DNA from: Pseudevernia furfuracea
Lineage: Eukaryota > Ascomycota > Lecanoromycetes > Lecanorales > Parmeliaceae
Reading direction: 5' to 3'
Length of the DNA: 64,000 nucleotides
Assembly: GCA_022315425.1 (NCBI GenBank)
Contig: JAIUPT010000030.1
Span: forward strand, 1-64,000
This document shows positions 21,865 to 33,168 of the stretch, one piece after another. The notes under the pieces are model-generated. The model saw nothing but the letters and a program-made list of their open reading frames with translations. It was not told where the DNA came from and ran no database searches. Every line of letters starts with the position of its first letter. Position 1 is the first letter of the stretch. The position numbers and the translations under genes were made by a program.

Positions 21865-24389
21865 AAACAATGAGAGCCTTAATCAAAAAACCTTTAATGT
21901 GAGAATTACTCTAATCGAACAGTTATAGATTTCTTTAAACAAAAGTGTAAGCGTGCTGTATCGTTGAAGATCTAAGGTCATCAACGGCCTAGCAGCACGA
22001 ATTTGCCCTTTGAGGACATCTACGCCCCCTTGTCAATTATATCAACGCTTCGTTTCCAGTCGAATTTTACACCCCACTCAATTTGCATTCGGTCTTTTTC
22101 ATGGTGAAAAAGGGTACTACCCATTCTGCAATTTGTCATGTCGGACGGCAATTCGGTCCGCGGCTGCTTGACGAGAAATTGCTTTTCGCGCCCCAGCCAT
22201 GGTTTGCAAGAGCTTTGCGTACAGCAGACCCGAACTCGACCTTATCAGGAAGTTTAGTATCTATTTCAGACGTCCGAGGCGCAAAGCCACCTGTTGGACT
22301 GGATTTAATGATATGCGCATGCCGAAAAATTCGTCGTACGCTTGAGTATGGCTCAGCACAGATCAAAGTGAGAGAATATTCAAGTATGCGAAAGCCGATC
22401 AGATCGCGTTACTAAGGAACATCTATTTACTGTCTCAACGAAGTCATCGTTGGACTTCGAATGTTATTTCGTTGAGGCGGTCTTGAACGAGCAGCTTCTT
22501 TTTGAAGCGTATTCAGGAATTAATTTTCCGCGGCTGCTAAGGATCAAACAATCGTATGGCTCGCAAGGTATAATCAAGGTGCTCTCCCTACACAATATCG
22601 CTTTCGGCATTTTCAGAAGTTGTCAAAATATACTGCCTCTTAATCTTTGATTGCAGATGATATCTAGACTCTCTGCGTATGTTTTATCTTGACGATTCGA
22701 GAGCCCCGATCTAGTGTTGTATTTATCTTGAATCTACTTGACCGCAATCAGAGTCCTCTGTTCACTTTCTCTTCCAGTTAGGTGTCCTAAAAAGATTTAC
22801 CTCATTATCGCATGATTTTGCCATGCAAATGTCTTTTGAGGAGAGACCTCGGGGCTTATGGGCCGTTCAATGACAGGATACGGATTTATAGCTCTAAGGT
22901 GAAGCAATCAGTTTTTTGAATGTTGCTTCAAAGTGAAATAAGGAAAAGCCGTACGTTTCTAAGTTCCGGATGGTAAATTTGCAGTTTGATTTCCACGCCG
23001 ATGCGGAGTATGAAGTCCTGCGTAAATCTCAGCCGAAGTTCGAAGAGGTAGGGAATAAACCACCAAGGCTTTGGCATAAGTAGGAAAACTGAAGGTCTTC
23101 TTGAGACCCTGCTGTGTCTCGTCCAGCGCCCATTTAGAAGCCAGCTCACTTAGAAGCCAGTAAAGCAGTAGTTTCCCCCATTAGCCAACCTTCATTCTCG
23201 CCTTCCGAAAAGTTCGGCTGCATTGTGCCTGCCATCTCCGAAAATTGTGCTTGGAATACAGAGAATGAAATGATGCGGCGAGCAATCGAGTGCAAGACTT
23301 GGGTTTTCATGAGCCACCTTTTTACGCAGAGCGTCCTCCTTGAGAATGAATTGACACTCGAATATCTGAAAGTCGTTGAACCCTGTTTGCATTTCGAGAT
23401 ACAAACGGTTTGTGACGCACGTCAAGAGTTCCCTGCAGCGATCTACAGTGATATAGGTCTAGGCTTGGAAGTAACCTCATCTGCCCGTGTAGCTTAGCAA
23501 GTTTCGCGTTCATCTCCTTGTCGCCGAACAACCCCTCTTTTCTCTAGATCACCAGTCAAAGACTAGCTTCGACCCCCTGAGTCCGAAGCAAAGGCTGATT
23601 TCATCAAACAATACTTTCCACAGAAGGTCTGTCGGAAGAGGATAGCCATCACGGCAACTAGCGTCTTCCTTTCCACTTCCAGGCGTCATAGGAAGCCATG
23701 ACACATCGATCCTAATGACCCTAGAAGGACTGTCGAAATGCACTTCTCTCTCACTCCACTGGAAATCAGTTCCCCCAGAGTTGCAAAACGGACGTTAGCC
23801 CTTAATAAAGTGACCAAGTGCTTCAGAAAAGCGCGCAGAAGATCCACAATCTTGGGTCTAGTAGCACGACGGAGAGAGAAATCTTAGGCGAGGCGCTTCC
23901 GTTTCTAGAAGTGCCGAAAATATACGTAGCAATTCCTTTCAGACTATGAAGACTGGCATGTAAGGGAGAGTATACCAATAGATCCTGCGGCTGACCTCAA
24001 GAAATGCTGGCCCTGCTCATGCTTTACTACATGGTTGTCGTACGCGGAAAGCGAAGAGGGAAAACCGAAAGTTAACTCCCTCCGAATGATGGTCAGCGCT
24101 CGTCCTATCTCCTCAAAACAAGAAAGCTTAGTCAGATATTCAGGACGATTTTCAGCAGGCAGAACTGGGTTTGACTGAAGAAGCAAGCTTACTCAAGATG
24201 TTGCGTGCTGCTCTCTTTCGCATCATCGGTGCAATGATCAACACGTCTTCAAATCATGTGTTGGTGTTTTGAATTGCTAGTGGCTTGGCATGTAACACAC
24301 CTTACGCTACATTTCACTTCCGTAATAGATCAACAACATCATAACATCAAGTAGCTAAGTGCTTTCCAAGAAGGGTCGCGTCAGGGATC
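21865..24389. other. Gene-poor stretch with a possible decayed minus-strand gene at 22928-24190
   Basis: No intact gene. The minus strand between 24190 and 22928 has consecutive open pieces that read like protein: residues LSAYDNHVVKHEQG (24186-23944), DVSWLPMTPGSGKED (23743-23549), MNAKLAKLHGQMRLLPSLD (23531-23322) and NDFQIFECQFILKEDALRK (23425-23192). They fall in different frames, so either introns or frameshifts separate them. I do not recognise the family. 21865-22900 shows nothing. Confidence 0.3.
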
Positions 24390-25655
24390 ATGGCGTACTT
24401 CACGCACAATTCTAGAGCACGAGAAAGCGGCTTCGAGTACGCGCCCGTGCCGAATGCTAACACCGGTCTGCATTCCACCTTGGACGCAAACGATGGGTTT
24501 CAGTTACGCGCGCCAGAGCATCTTACCAGTAACCATCCCTATTTCTCTCCTTCTCATGATGCTCAAGCGATGGCTTCTTCCACCGCGAATCCACACCATT
24601 TCTCTCCGGATCCCGGGCTCGAAGTCCCTATGCTCAGACGAATCGCCCCAGCCCTTTCGCCCGCGTTGTCTTTAGAACATGGGATTTCTGCATCTCAAGC
24701 TGTCATGGTTCATACTCGCTCATCTGCACACACCAAAACCACCAAGTTCGTTTCATATTCAGCTGAAGATTTTCACAAAAAGAGACCGCGTGGGACTACT
24801 GGTAGTGTAGTATGCGACAAGTGTGGCTCCAAGTTCACCGTTATCTCATCCTTGAACCGACACAATAGGATCAGCCATGGCAAGAAACCAGCAAAGAAGT
24901 CAACATCAACACAACGCAAAATTGCAAAAACGAAAGACTCACCATTGACGGCAGATCTTAGTGACCACGACTCGCGCACTATTGAAACCAATTCCATCCT
25001 TTCAGAAGACCAAAGCCAAGTCGTGAGACTCAATTCCAACCTCCACACCATCCCACCTGCCAGCATGATCGTCAGTGCCGAGAGTCGAAACTTGATTCTG
25101 GATCCAACTACAATCAACTCTCATTTACCAAAGCCTTTTTCCACTCAAACGTACACTCCTCGAGGCTGGGACACATCTCTTGATCACCACTACTTCTTCT
25201 GCGATCTCTGCCCTGAAGTATTCGCACGTCGAGAGATATTGCAAATGCACAAGAGCAATATCCATGGCCTTACAGAGATTCCGTACTTCCCCGACTCCGG
25301 TACTATCGACAGACCTTCATATCTCACTGGTGTGACTCTAGAGAACGCCACAAAGCACTCACGTATGGCACTCAAAACCTGGGAATGGGGAGGACTATCA
25401 ACCAGCCCGTGCCAGCCTTGCATCTCAAAAGGCCTGTACTGTATCGTCAACCCTTTCGCATCATCGAAGTGTTCTTACTGCAATAACCGCGACGACGGCA
25501 GTTACTGTGGTGCCGCTGGTGTTGGGTACTCGTAAGTCAGCAGCCGCCATTACAGCTTTCGGTCACCGCGCTGACATCTATCTGGCAAACCTAGAGGAAT
25601 GCCTGATCATCATGAGGTAATGGCAGCCAGACAGAACATTGGCTTTCAAACATGA
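24390..25655 (+). CDS. C2H2 zinc-finger protein with C-terminal Zn2Cys6-like array
   Basis: Probable nuclear DNA-binding protein. The main exon 24390-25531 encodes 380 residues. Two C2H2 fingers: CDKCGSKFTVISSLNRHNRI (about residues 144-167) and CDLCPEVFARREILQMHKSN (about 271-292). Near the end, six cysteines follow C-x2-C-x6-C-x9-C-x2-C-x8-C (CQPCISKGLYC ... CSYCNNRDDGSYC), the spacing of a Zn2Cys6 cluster, though few basic residues lie in the first loop. The frame meets TAA at 25533, but GTAAGT at 25532, CTGAC and CCTAG at 25594 make a 63-nt intron; exon 2 (25595-25655) adds about 20 residues (GMPDHHEVMAARQNIGFQ). The exact 3' end is uncertain: the same frame stays open after the TGA to about 25842. 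Confidence 0.8.
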
Positions 25656-27410
25656 TATGGAGCGAGGCCTAGGGAAAAGATTACAAATCGATTAGCGTCA
25701 AAGTCTCGGGCCTACCTAGGCGTGGAAGATGTTAAACACATTGCCAGTGCCGCAATGGAAACCGAAATTTCCTCGACCTCCAACACATTCGTAACTACCC
25801 CACCACACTACTCAAACGAGTATCTGCCAATATCACACTAAATGAGATCACAGTGGCATACCTCAGTGACGTGTGCATTTCATGGGAGAAGACGGGTTCC
25901 AATTCATTGATTGCTCAGGGAGGCGAAAGAGGGAAGAAGTGGATCACAATGAGGAAGCTCCGTTGCTCGTGGAAGGACGATAAGAGTATCGGTCTAGACC
26001 CTCTATCACGTCATTGTTTTCCTGTAGAGTGGCAAATGTTTCCGCAGAGATTTCTTCGGCCAAGCGAAGACCTCATCTGGCGTTCATCAAAAAAACGCCT
26101 GCTGCACAATCTTTGTTCCAGGACCTTGACGTTAATAAGCACAACGAGTAACCCTAAGCACTTCCTCCTATAATAGTTTGGGGAGATGATCAATCGTGGT
26201 AGCATGTTTGACAAATCAGATTCAAGATGATTCAAAAGAGTCAAGAGCCGTCGTGTCACGTGAGTGGTTACTTTGACTACGGGCGGCACGGCATCACCCG
26301 AATTAGCAGATTTGTCCCGCTACACTTTGGCGCTAGGCTGAAAAGTCTTTTCCGTTAGCCCGTGTATGTAAAGTAAGATACCAGATACGCTCTCTCTCAA
26401 TCTTCCTCCTCACCCTTTCGTCACCTCCTCCTGTTTCCTCAACACACTTCTGATTGCTTCCGTATTTTCATCACTGTGATCAAATTGAGAATTCAGGGCT
26501 TTGTCTCTTACCTAATCTTCAATCCCTCGATCCCACGGGACAGTTCTATCCTCTTTCCTTTATCACCCTGTTGCTTATGCGCTATCGCTTGAGCGAATCG
26601 GAGCTGGCTTTTGCTAACCCCAGGGATGCACGAATCGGTGTTGATAAGGCTTTCTTTGCCATCCTGCCACAGCTGCACACCAGGCAGTGAGCACGCAAGA
26701 TCTATGGTGTAATCGTTTAAACGGGGAGACATTATGTGCTTGATCCCCTCTTGTTGTTGCACAATGTGTGGCAATCGGGCTTAGATATCCACAACAGCTC
26801 AGACCGCCAGATATGTGACCACTTATCTCTCGGGCAGCCTTGAAGGTTGAAGGTCCAACCTCGGACCATTTGAGGGGCGATCCGTCGAGACTAAAGGTAC
26901 ACTCCTAGTTTGTTATTTTATACGCCTCGAATGCAATGGGGGCTGCATCATTGGTCTGAACCTACTCAAGAGAATGCTTAGTTGGAAAAAGCACGTGTAG
27001 GAAAGGAGATGCTCGGCACGACCCGTTTCTCCGCGGAGATTCGACGACATGGTACTAATCTACAACAGGGGAATCTACAAATGTAGAAATGTAGGAAGCG
27101 CAGGCGATAGAAATTCTGGCTCCCATGCTCGAAGAGGAATCTCATGACTCATTAATCCAAACGCACGACTACTACGTTCATCACGCGTGAGGGTATCACT
27201 CATCGAAATGACAGATGCTCGGGATTGAAATCCCCATCGATTTAGGAAGACGATTATGCGGCTTGAACAACCTTCAGTATTCAGACGAGTCGAATCAAGC
27301 GCAATGGTTTCTCGATTACAGTTGGGTGTACATCAGACGTTCACGATTGACCCAGTTGCACATGCCTGGAGCTTCCTATTTGTTTTCACACAGACACGCA
27401 GGCCAGGTTC
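25656..27410. other. No clear gene; coding-like tail 25656-25842
   Basis: From 25656 to 25842 the frame of the zinc-finger gene stays open (VEDVKHIASAAMETEISSTS), perhaps a further exon. A pyrimidine-rich stretch at 26388-26450 (CTCTCTCTCAATCTTCCTCC) looks like a fungal 5' leader, but only a 37-codon frame (ATG 26577) follows. Otherwise nothing recognised. Confidence 0.4.
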
Positions 27411-29262
27411 TTATGTTGAAGCATCTAGTGGCTCATGCGGAACCTTATGGCAGACTGGCTCAGATAGACAATTCTTATCTCTCCTCTCAAACAGCCCCAG
27501 AATCCGCTCATTTCCCGCCGCAACAGCCAAATCCAAGGGTGTCCTTTGCTCATCGTCCTCCTTCGTGACATCCAGTCCCTCCTCCATCAAGTGTCAGAAT
27601 CCTTCAACCTCCTGGTCCTTCTTTTCCCTCGACCATTCCTTGCCAAACCGGATTTCGGGCTACATCGTTCCTTGCTATTAGATGCAGCAAATTCTGATCC
27701 TCGTGATTTGTCGCAAAAAGATTCGCCGCTGCGTTTGTGAAGTGGGGAAGATGCTTTAGATGTTGAGTGCTATGAGCAATGTAGATGCACAAAGGGGTCT
27801 CGCCACTGCTGTTGCGAACGTCGATTGGGATCTCCAGGGACGAGAACTTCTCAAGTAGAATTCTGCCTTCTTATTCGAGGCTGGATATTTTGACATCAGG
27901 TGCAGAGCAATGATACCCTCCTTATCCGCATGGTCAGGGTCAGCGCCTTCTTCGAGGAGGGTGTCGATAGCCCAGAGATGCTGATTGTCGAGGGCGTAGG
28001 GCAAGGCCATCTTTCCACTGTCGTCCGCTTGTGTGAGAAGAACAGAAGCTGAGAGTTGATATACTAGCAAGTCGATGTCTCGCTTGAGCATCTTGTTCGA
28101 AATGTTCGCAAGGATTTGACCCTGCTTGACAGGGGGTTAGTGGGCCTTAATATCGCATATCGCATGGGGGGTTTGTTTGATGCTATTCATGGATTTGGTA
28201 GACGTGTTCTTAGGGGACAGGTCTCATTTGGGAGCAGCATAAGTAGCTGCATTCCACCAGCGTTTGATTCTTCATTCGAATTGGTCTCTTTCAGAGCATA
28301 GCATTCTTTCGTCCCGCCCGCGCACGTCTGTTTTATATGTATTCACGCCTGTTCTACATGTATATAGCTTCGTTTCACTTCAGGTCTATGCTTTTATAAG
28401 CATGGGAGTTTTCTAGCGCTGGGGTACGAGAATACGTCTGCTCAGGCCTCTGTTGGCTCAGAATCCTAACGTTGGACGGCTCAATCACATCTACGAGTTC
28501 TGTATAGCCTCATGTTGTCCAGTTGATTCATTTGTCACGTGCGAATTAAGGGCACTAAAGTACGACATGTGAGTCTCGAGCTTCAAGATCTATAATCGGG
28601 ATCTCCAGGAAGGGCTCGATAATGCCACCGCGATTACAGAGATCATGAAGAATAAGATCTAAACTGTTGTAGAGCCTAAATGGGTCGGCGCCGCCTTATA
28701 GTAGGCATACTGTGATGGGTATCATTCTTGGCCGGAACGTTTGGGTGTTATATCTTGCGCTCGCAGCGAAATGAATGGGAATTTTTCCGCATGTGTTTTC
28801 GAGATGAATAGGCCGGGGAGTATGCCTTGTGTATCCGAAACATTTCTCACGCTCACTTAACGTTCATCAAGATATTGCAGTCCGTAGCCATCTGGAGCAA
28901 ACGGCTGACAATATTGAGCTTCATAGCGTCAATAACGTCAAACATGAAAGGCTCCTTTCCGCCCGTTTACATCAGCGCTATGATCGATGAGAAGGCGTAG
29001 GATTTCCGGGTCGACTCCAGCTTTGTTCAAGTACGACGAGTCATCATCACCAAGTGCATTGCAAACCGCGCCATGGCGAAGTAAGATTTGCACACGGGGA
29101 TGGTGTCCTTTGCGTGGATAGAGAGTATGGAGAAGCTCGTGGCTTGGAAAATGGGAGCAGAGAAGGCTGGCAATTGATGAGCGTGCTGATGGAAGACTCT
29201 TTTCGTGTCAGGAAGATAAATGGGTGAGCCCTTGCTTCATTGGCAATGCTGTGGCCAATGTG
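27411..29262 (-). pseudogene. Ankyrin-repeat gene, broken and split by an inserted element
   Basis: Read on the minus strand. N-terminal side: VQILLRHGAVCNALGDDDS and ILRLLIDHSADVNGRKG (about 29140-28955), CGKIPIHFAASARYN and GGADPFRLYNSLDLI (about 28800-28660). Then the 438-bp element at 28120-28557 interrupts the coding sequence. After it: GKMALPYALDNQHLWAIDTL with LLEEGADPDHADKEG (28040-27900), and RTPLDLAVAAGNERILGLF (about 27540-27480), ending at TAA 27411-27413. These are ankyrin repeat signatures. The pieces lie in different frames with stops between them, more than introns would explain. Ankyrin proteins bind partner proteins; this one is unlikely to be made. Confidence 0.7.
28120..28557. 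mobile_element. Small inverted-repeat element (MITE-like), copy A
   Basis: About 438 bp, matching copy B at 33291-33717 in the same orientation at roughly 80-85 percent by eye. Both begin CCCTGCTTGACAGGGGGTTA. The ends are inverted: TTAGTGGGCCTTAATATCGC on the left, and the reverse complement of the right end reads TTAGTGCCCTTAATTCGCA. No coding capacity. It sits inside the ankyrin gene. Confidence 0.75.
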
Positions 29263-29372
29263 CATAGACTCGAGGATGTCAGATGGTCTGAGATATGGAT
29301 TTAAGTCTTATCGAAAGCTTATGTCTATAGGCATGTAGGTTGTAGAAGAGAAGGCAGCAACGTGTAGGCCTA

Positions 29373-29664
29373 CTCGTGCGGCCGAGGTTTGAATCACGAG
29401 CCAATCATGTTTTAGCAGGCCTTGAACCACCACACGTCTCGCCTCGATTTTGACGAAAACCACATGAGCTTTTTAAGAGCCTCTATTTGACATGCTCAGA
29501 GAAGAAAGCAAAGGAATCCGTTCAGTATTTGATATTTGAAAAATTGTTTTTGATGATGTCTCTCACTGGGCAAGCTAGCCCCGATACGAGTGATCTAATT
29601 GGCTGACTAACTCTGTGCACATCATCATCTGATTGGTGCGTGATTCGAACCTCGGCCGCACGAG
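29373..29664. mobile_element. 292-bp MITE with 35-bp terminal inverted repeats and TA flanks
   Basis: Left end CTCGTGCGGCCGAGGTTTGA (29373) and right end, read inverted, CTCGTGCGGCCGAGGTTCGA agree over 35 bp with three mismatches, one of them C/T. TA lies on both sides (29371-29372, 29665-29666), as expected for a Tc1/mariner-type insertion. No ORF. The TIR contains GGTTCGAATC, which resembles a tRNA B box. Confidence 0.75.
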
Positions 29665-29936
29665 TAGAGGCTAGAACCTGAGGCGGCGAGACCAGTCAAA
29701 GTTGGATTAGCGTTGAACGAAGATGCACCTGTCTGTTTTGGGCAATTCTAAGTACAGCCAATGAAGAACCAGAATCAGAGAGTCGGGATCACAGGAGATA
29801 CTCACTCTGATATCATGAATGCAGACTGAAAAATAGAGTCACTGAATTGCTCACACCGTCGTTCCACAAGAACACATATCGCCTACTTCGCTCCAAGCCC
29901 AGTGTTGTACGCACACCATGTTGAAAAGTGATATCA

Positions 29937-30748
29937 TCAGACCGACGCGGCCTCTCCTTTGCTAGTAATAGTCATTTCCTCCGAGTCTGAACGCTCCCCC
30001 CCGAATCCTTGAGCACTATGCTTCTTCATTTCATGCCGTATCGCAACACCGAGCCAGCTGACCCAGATCAAGCCCGCAACCACACCATAAGCTATCTTAC
30101 CACCCGTCGTGTTATTGGTAAATCTCAAGCCCAAGCCTCCTTCGATGATGGCGAGCGTCAGGATAACGCGGCCCCACCATACGTGTAGAGTGGACCAGAT
30201 AGATCTCCGGTGTTCCCGAACGTAGACGGCATGGTGAAGAAAGCCGAGAATGGGCTGGAAGAGGAGGGCGGAGATGATCGTGAGACCGATTATGGGGTGG
30301 TACTGGTGGATCTGTACGCAATAAATGAGCCTTCACCAACTGCCAAGTCAAGTGTGAGCTGCGGAGGATACCAGCGATGGTTTTCCAAATTTTGTTGACA
30401 CATTGGAGACGTAAATGCCCAAGCCCATACCCGCCAACGCCATCATGTAAGCGAACAACTGAATACCCATGTGGACATATACCACTCCCTTGAAACGGCC
30501 CAGTCGAATCATGAAAGAACCAGCGGGGAAGAAAATGACAAAGGCCAAGCACATGATTGTGCCATGTGCTATCTTCGCATGGCTTATGCGGTCCAAGTAA
30601 GGGACAAGGGCAGGCGGAATCGCATATTCGCCTCCAGACTCTTGGGCGCTTGCAATGGTAGCTGTAACCTGGTCATTATGATTCATTTCACGGCCTGGGT
30701 GGAGATCATACGAAGCGCAACAGCAGCAGCGAGAGCAGAGAACCTCAT
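29937..30748 (-). CDS. Cytochrome b561-domain membrane protein (no DOMON)
   Basis: Transmembrane di-heme electron carrier of the b561 family. My model has three exons: 30748-30712, 30661-30372, 30311-29937 (233 residues). Intron 1 (GTATGA...ACAG, 50 nt) joins a signal peptide, MRFSALAAAVALPTIASA, to the mature N-terminus QESGGEYAIPP; without this splice the signal is lost. Intron 2 (GTATCC...ACAG, 60 nt) joins GKPSL to IHQYHPIIGL. Five hydrophobic helices follow, with conserved His in AHGT, VHMG, YHP and LHVWWG that would ligate the two hemes. The tail is hydrophilic (KKHSAQGFGGE). A DOMON domain, fused in related fungal proteins, is absent. An in-frame ATG at 30769 is an alternative start. 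Confidence 0.9.
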
Positions 30749-32398
30749 TCTGTCAAGGAAACGAGTCATTTCTCTGGCTGTGGAATGGCGAAGGTGTTGG
30801 GTGGAAAAAGGCAGGGTGTGTGAGCTTCATGTTTATTGAGGTAGGAAGTGGTCTTATCTGAAGGGTGCTTGGTTTTCCAGGCGATCTGCATCCTGCATAC
30901 GAGCTAGTCTTAGCGCTTACTGCCTTTGACGGAAGGAGGGTGCGCTGAGTTCGGAGATGATAGGTATTATCATGCGCGTTCATGGTTCGGTGAGTACCTT
31001 AGTAATCGAGATGCAGTATGAGTGGGTGCCCTTTGTCCTTTGTCCCCCTAGCTTCCTGAAGACAAAGTTCTACGCAGACCAACTTTCATAAATGTTAAAT
31101 TGAACAAGTCTGTAGAGTATGAGTAGAGCATGAAGCCACAATAACAGGTCTTTGATATTTATACTGAGGTTTTTGATACTTTAGAATACCTACCTAGTAA
31201 GAAAACTTCCCCGCCCTGCCTGGTCCGGGCCGAGACGTTAAGGCTTTGTATTAAAACATTGGTGCTCTTTAGACTTTAGAGTAACTTACCTTAGTAAGCC
31301 TTCAGGTAGAGTAAGCTGCGCTACCTTATTGCGGCAAAGGGTTCGTGCAAAGATGAACCCAACGCAAGAGCTACGGTGATCTACTCAACCAAAAAACTTT
31401 CTTTGCTTCAATCATTCCTACATAAGCGAATATCAAGATATCCTCTATCTCATCACAGATATCCTGGTTCGATGGAGTATTTCAAGAGGAGTACTCAGTG
31501 TCATCTACTAATGTAACACACCCACTAATGCAACACTCGAAAATCCCGAGGCGTGTATCGCCTCTAAAAGCCTTTCTAAACCCACGCTGACCCTCGAAGA
31601 GTTAAACAGACTTTGTTATATTATTATCTGCGTTCATTAATATAACTTCGATTTAAAAAAATTTAAAATTTAAATATTAAAAATCTAGATTCTACGTTCT
31701 ATAATTTCTCTTTTCACTTATTTTTAATTACTGTTGTTGAACGACGAAATATGAAGTTTTCGGATTTGAGGGTGTTGCATTAGTGGGTGTGTTGCATTAA
31801 TAGATGACTACGAGTAGAGCCGAGTTACAGACTAGAACACAGTACGACAGAAGCTGAAGACAGGTCATTTAATGGAGGCGCACACATTATGATGCAGACC
31901 TATACACCACTTGTGCTTTGGCGACCGAATCAAGAACTTGCCAGAAGTGCGCGTCAGTCAATTCGGCTTTGCAATCGTTACAAAGCCGTTACCGTGCATG
32001 ACGGTTCGTTTCATGCACTGCCGTGCTTACGTGGGATGGAAACTCCGCCTCTTCCTCTAGGGTCTCCAGCCCTTTTCATTTTCCTACAATCGGAAGTACG
32101 ACTCAGGGGCCTAACTAATGATTTGATGATATCTAGCATGGAGTCTATATGCCTAATTACCTCACCGATCTTACGGCCGAAATGCCAAGTGCTATACCTC
32201 TTCCCGGCACTGGTCCTGTCGCCCCTGACCATTTCAACGGATTAAAGGCCGCGTGTCTCCGTCGTCATCTCCGCTTTCCGTCGGTCAGCCGCAGGTGATC
32301 CAGCTACAAGAGTGCCAGTGATTCACTCTTACCGAATCTCAACTGTCTGTTTCTTCCAGCTTCTTAGCCGACCCACATCATTCAACCGATTAACAACC
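30749..32398. other. Intergenic, contains one MITE
   Basis: AT-rich around 31620-31740. Apart from the 307-bp element at 31501-31807 nothing is recognised. 31889-32300 has open frames on both strands but no domain or splice pattern I trust. Confidence 0.5.
31501..31807. mobile_element. 307-bp MITE, pogo/Fot-like by its ends
   Basis: The left end TCATCTACTAATGTAACACA (31501) matches the inverted right end TCATCTATTAATGCAACACA over 37 bp with two C/T differences. Within the TIR, TAATGYAACAC occurs twice. The right side reads TAGTCATC outward, recalling the AGT(C) start of Fot/pogo elements. No ORF. The centre is very AT-rich. Confidence 0.65.
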
Positions 32399-33168
32399 AT
32401 GCATCTTGCATCTCTCCTTCCTCTTATCACTCTCCCATTCGCTCTCACTAAAAACATCGGTATTAGCGTTGGACAAGGCGGCCTGGTGTTCAACCCTGAG
32501 GTCGTCACTGCCGATACTGGCGATCTGCTACAGTTTCACTTTTACCCCAAAAATCATTCTGTCGCTCAAAGCAGCTTCTCATCGCCATGCAAACCCTCCA
32601 CCGCCGGCGTGTATTCTGGCTTCATGCCAGTGACTGTTGAAGGGGTACCTACACAATCATCCTGTGCAGACACATTTCGACCCCTGCTTCGGAACTAACT
32701 TCGATACAGGAAACGGTTTTCCAGGTCACCGTTAACAACACAGACGCCATCTATCTTTATTGCGCTCAAATCACGCACTGCCAGAATGGAATGGCTATGG
32801 TTGTCAACCCCCCGTAAGTCTTACCTCCCCAACGCCTTTTCCCACACCAGTACTAAAAGTGCCTTAGATTCACCGGCGACACCCTCGCAAGCTACAAAGC
32901 CGCCGCCAAAAATACCAGCACTGTCGCTCCTCCCGCCATCGCAGGTGGTGTATTCATTGATGTAACCGGCAACTCAACCTCCGCATCCAATACTACTTCG
33001 ACTTCCGGCGCCAACTCGACCGCGTCAAGCACGTCAACATCATCTACTACAAGTCCCACATCCTCATCAGTGTCCTCCAAAAGCGGTGCCGCGGGCCAGG
33101 CTTTCATGCAGTGCGGCCTGCTTGGCTGGGTTGGCATAAGCGGACTAGTTCTTGCGATGATAGTGTGA
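32399..33168 (+). CDS. GPI-anchored cupredoxin-like secreted protein
   Basis: Three exons: 32399-32644, 32710-32813, 32868-33168 (216 residues). Introns are GTACCT...ACAG (65 nt) and GTAAGT...TTAG (54 nt). Signal peptide MHLASLLPLITLPFALT, then a single cupredoxin fold with the type-1 copper ligand set in order: His in KNHSVAQ, Cys and His in YLYCAQITHC, Met in NGMAMVV. A Ser/Thr-rich linker (STASSTSTSSTTSSPTSSS) leads to a hydrophobic C-terminal helix (LLGWVGISGLVLAMIV) fit for GPI attachment. Fungal members are cell-surface proteins, often called extracellular serine-rich proteins; enzymatic activity is not established for the family. Confidence 0.88.

Noticed and set aside
27215..27740. 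Plus-strand frames of 64-141 codons
   Set aside because: Opposite to the ankyrin blocks, which give the recognisable motifs on the minus strand.
29373..29410. tRNA gene
   Set aside because: Only a B-box-like string is present; no acceptor, D or anticodon stems can be drawn.
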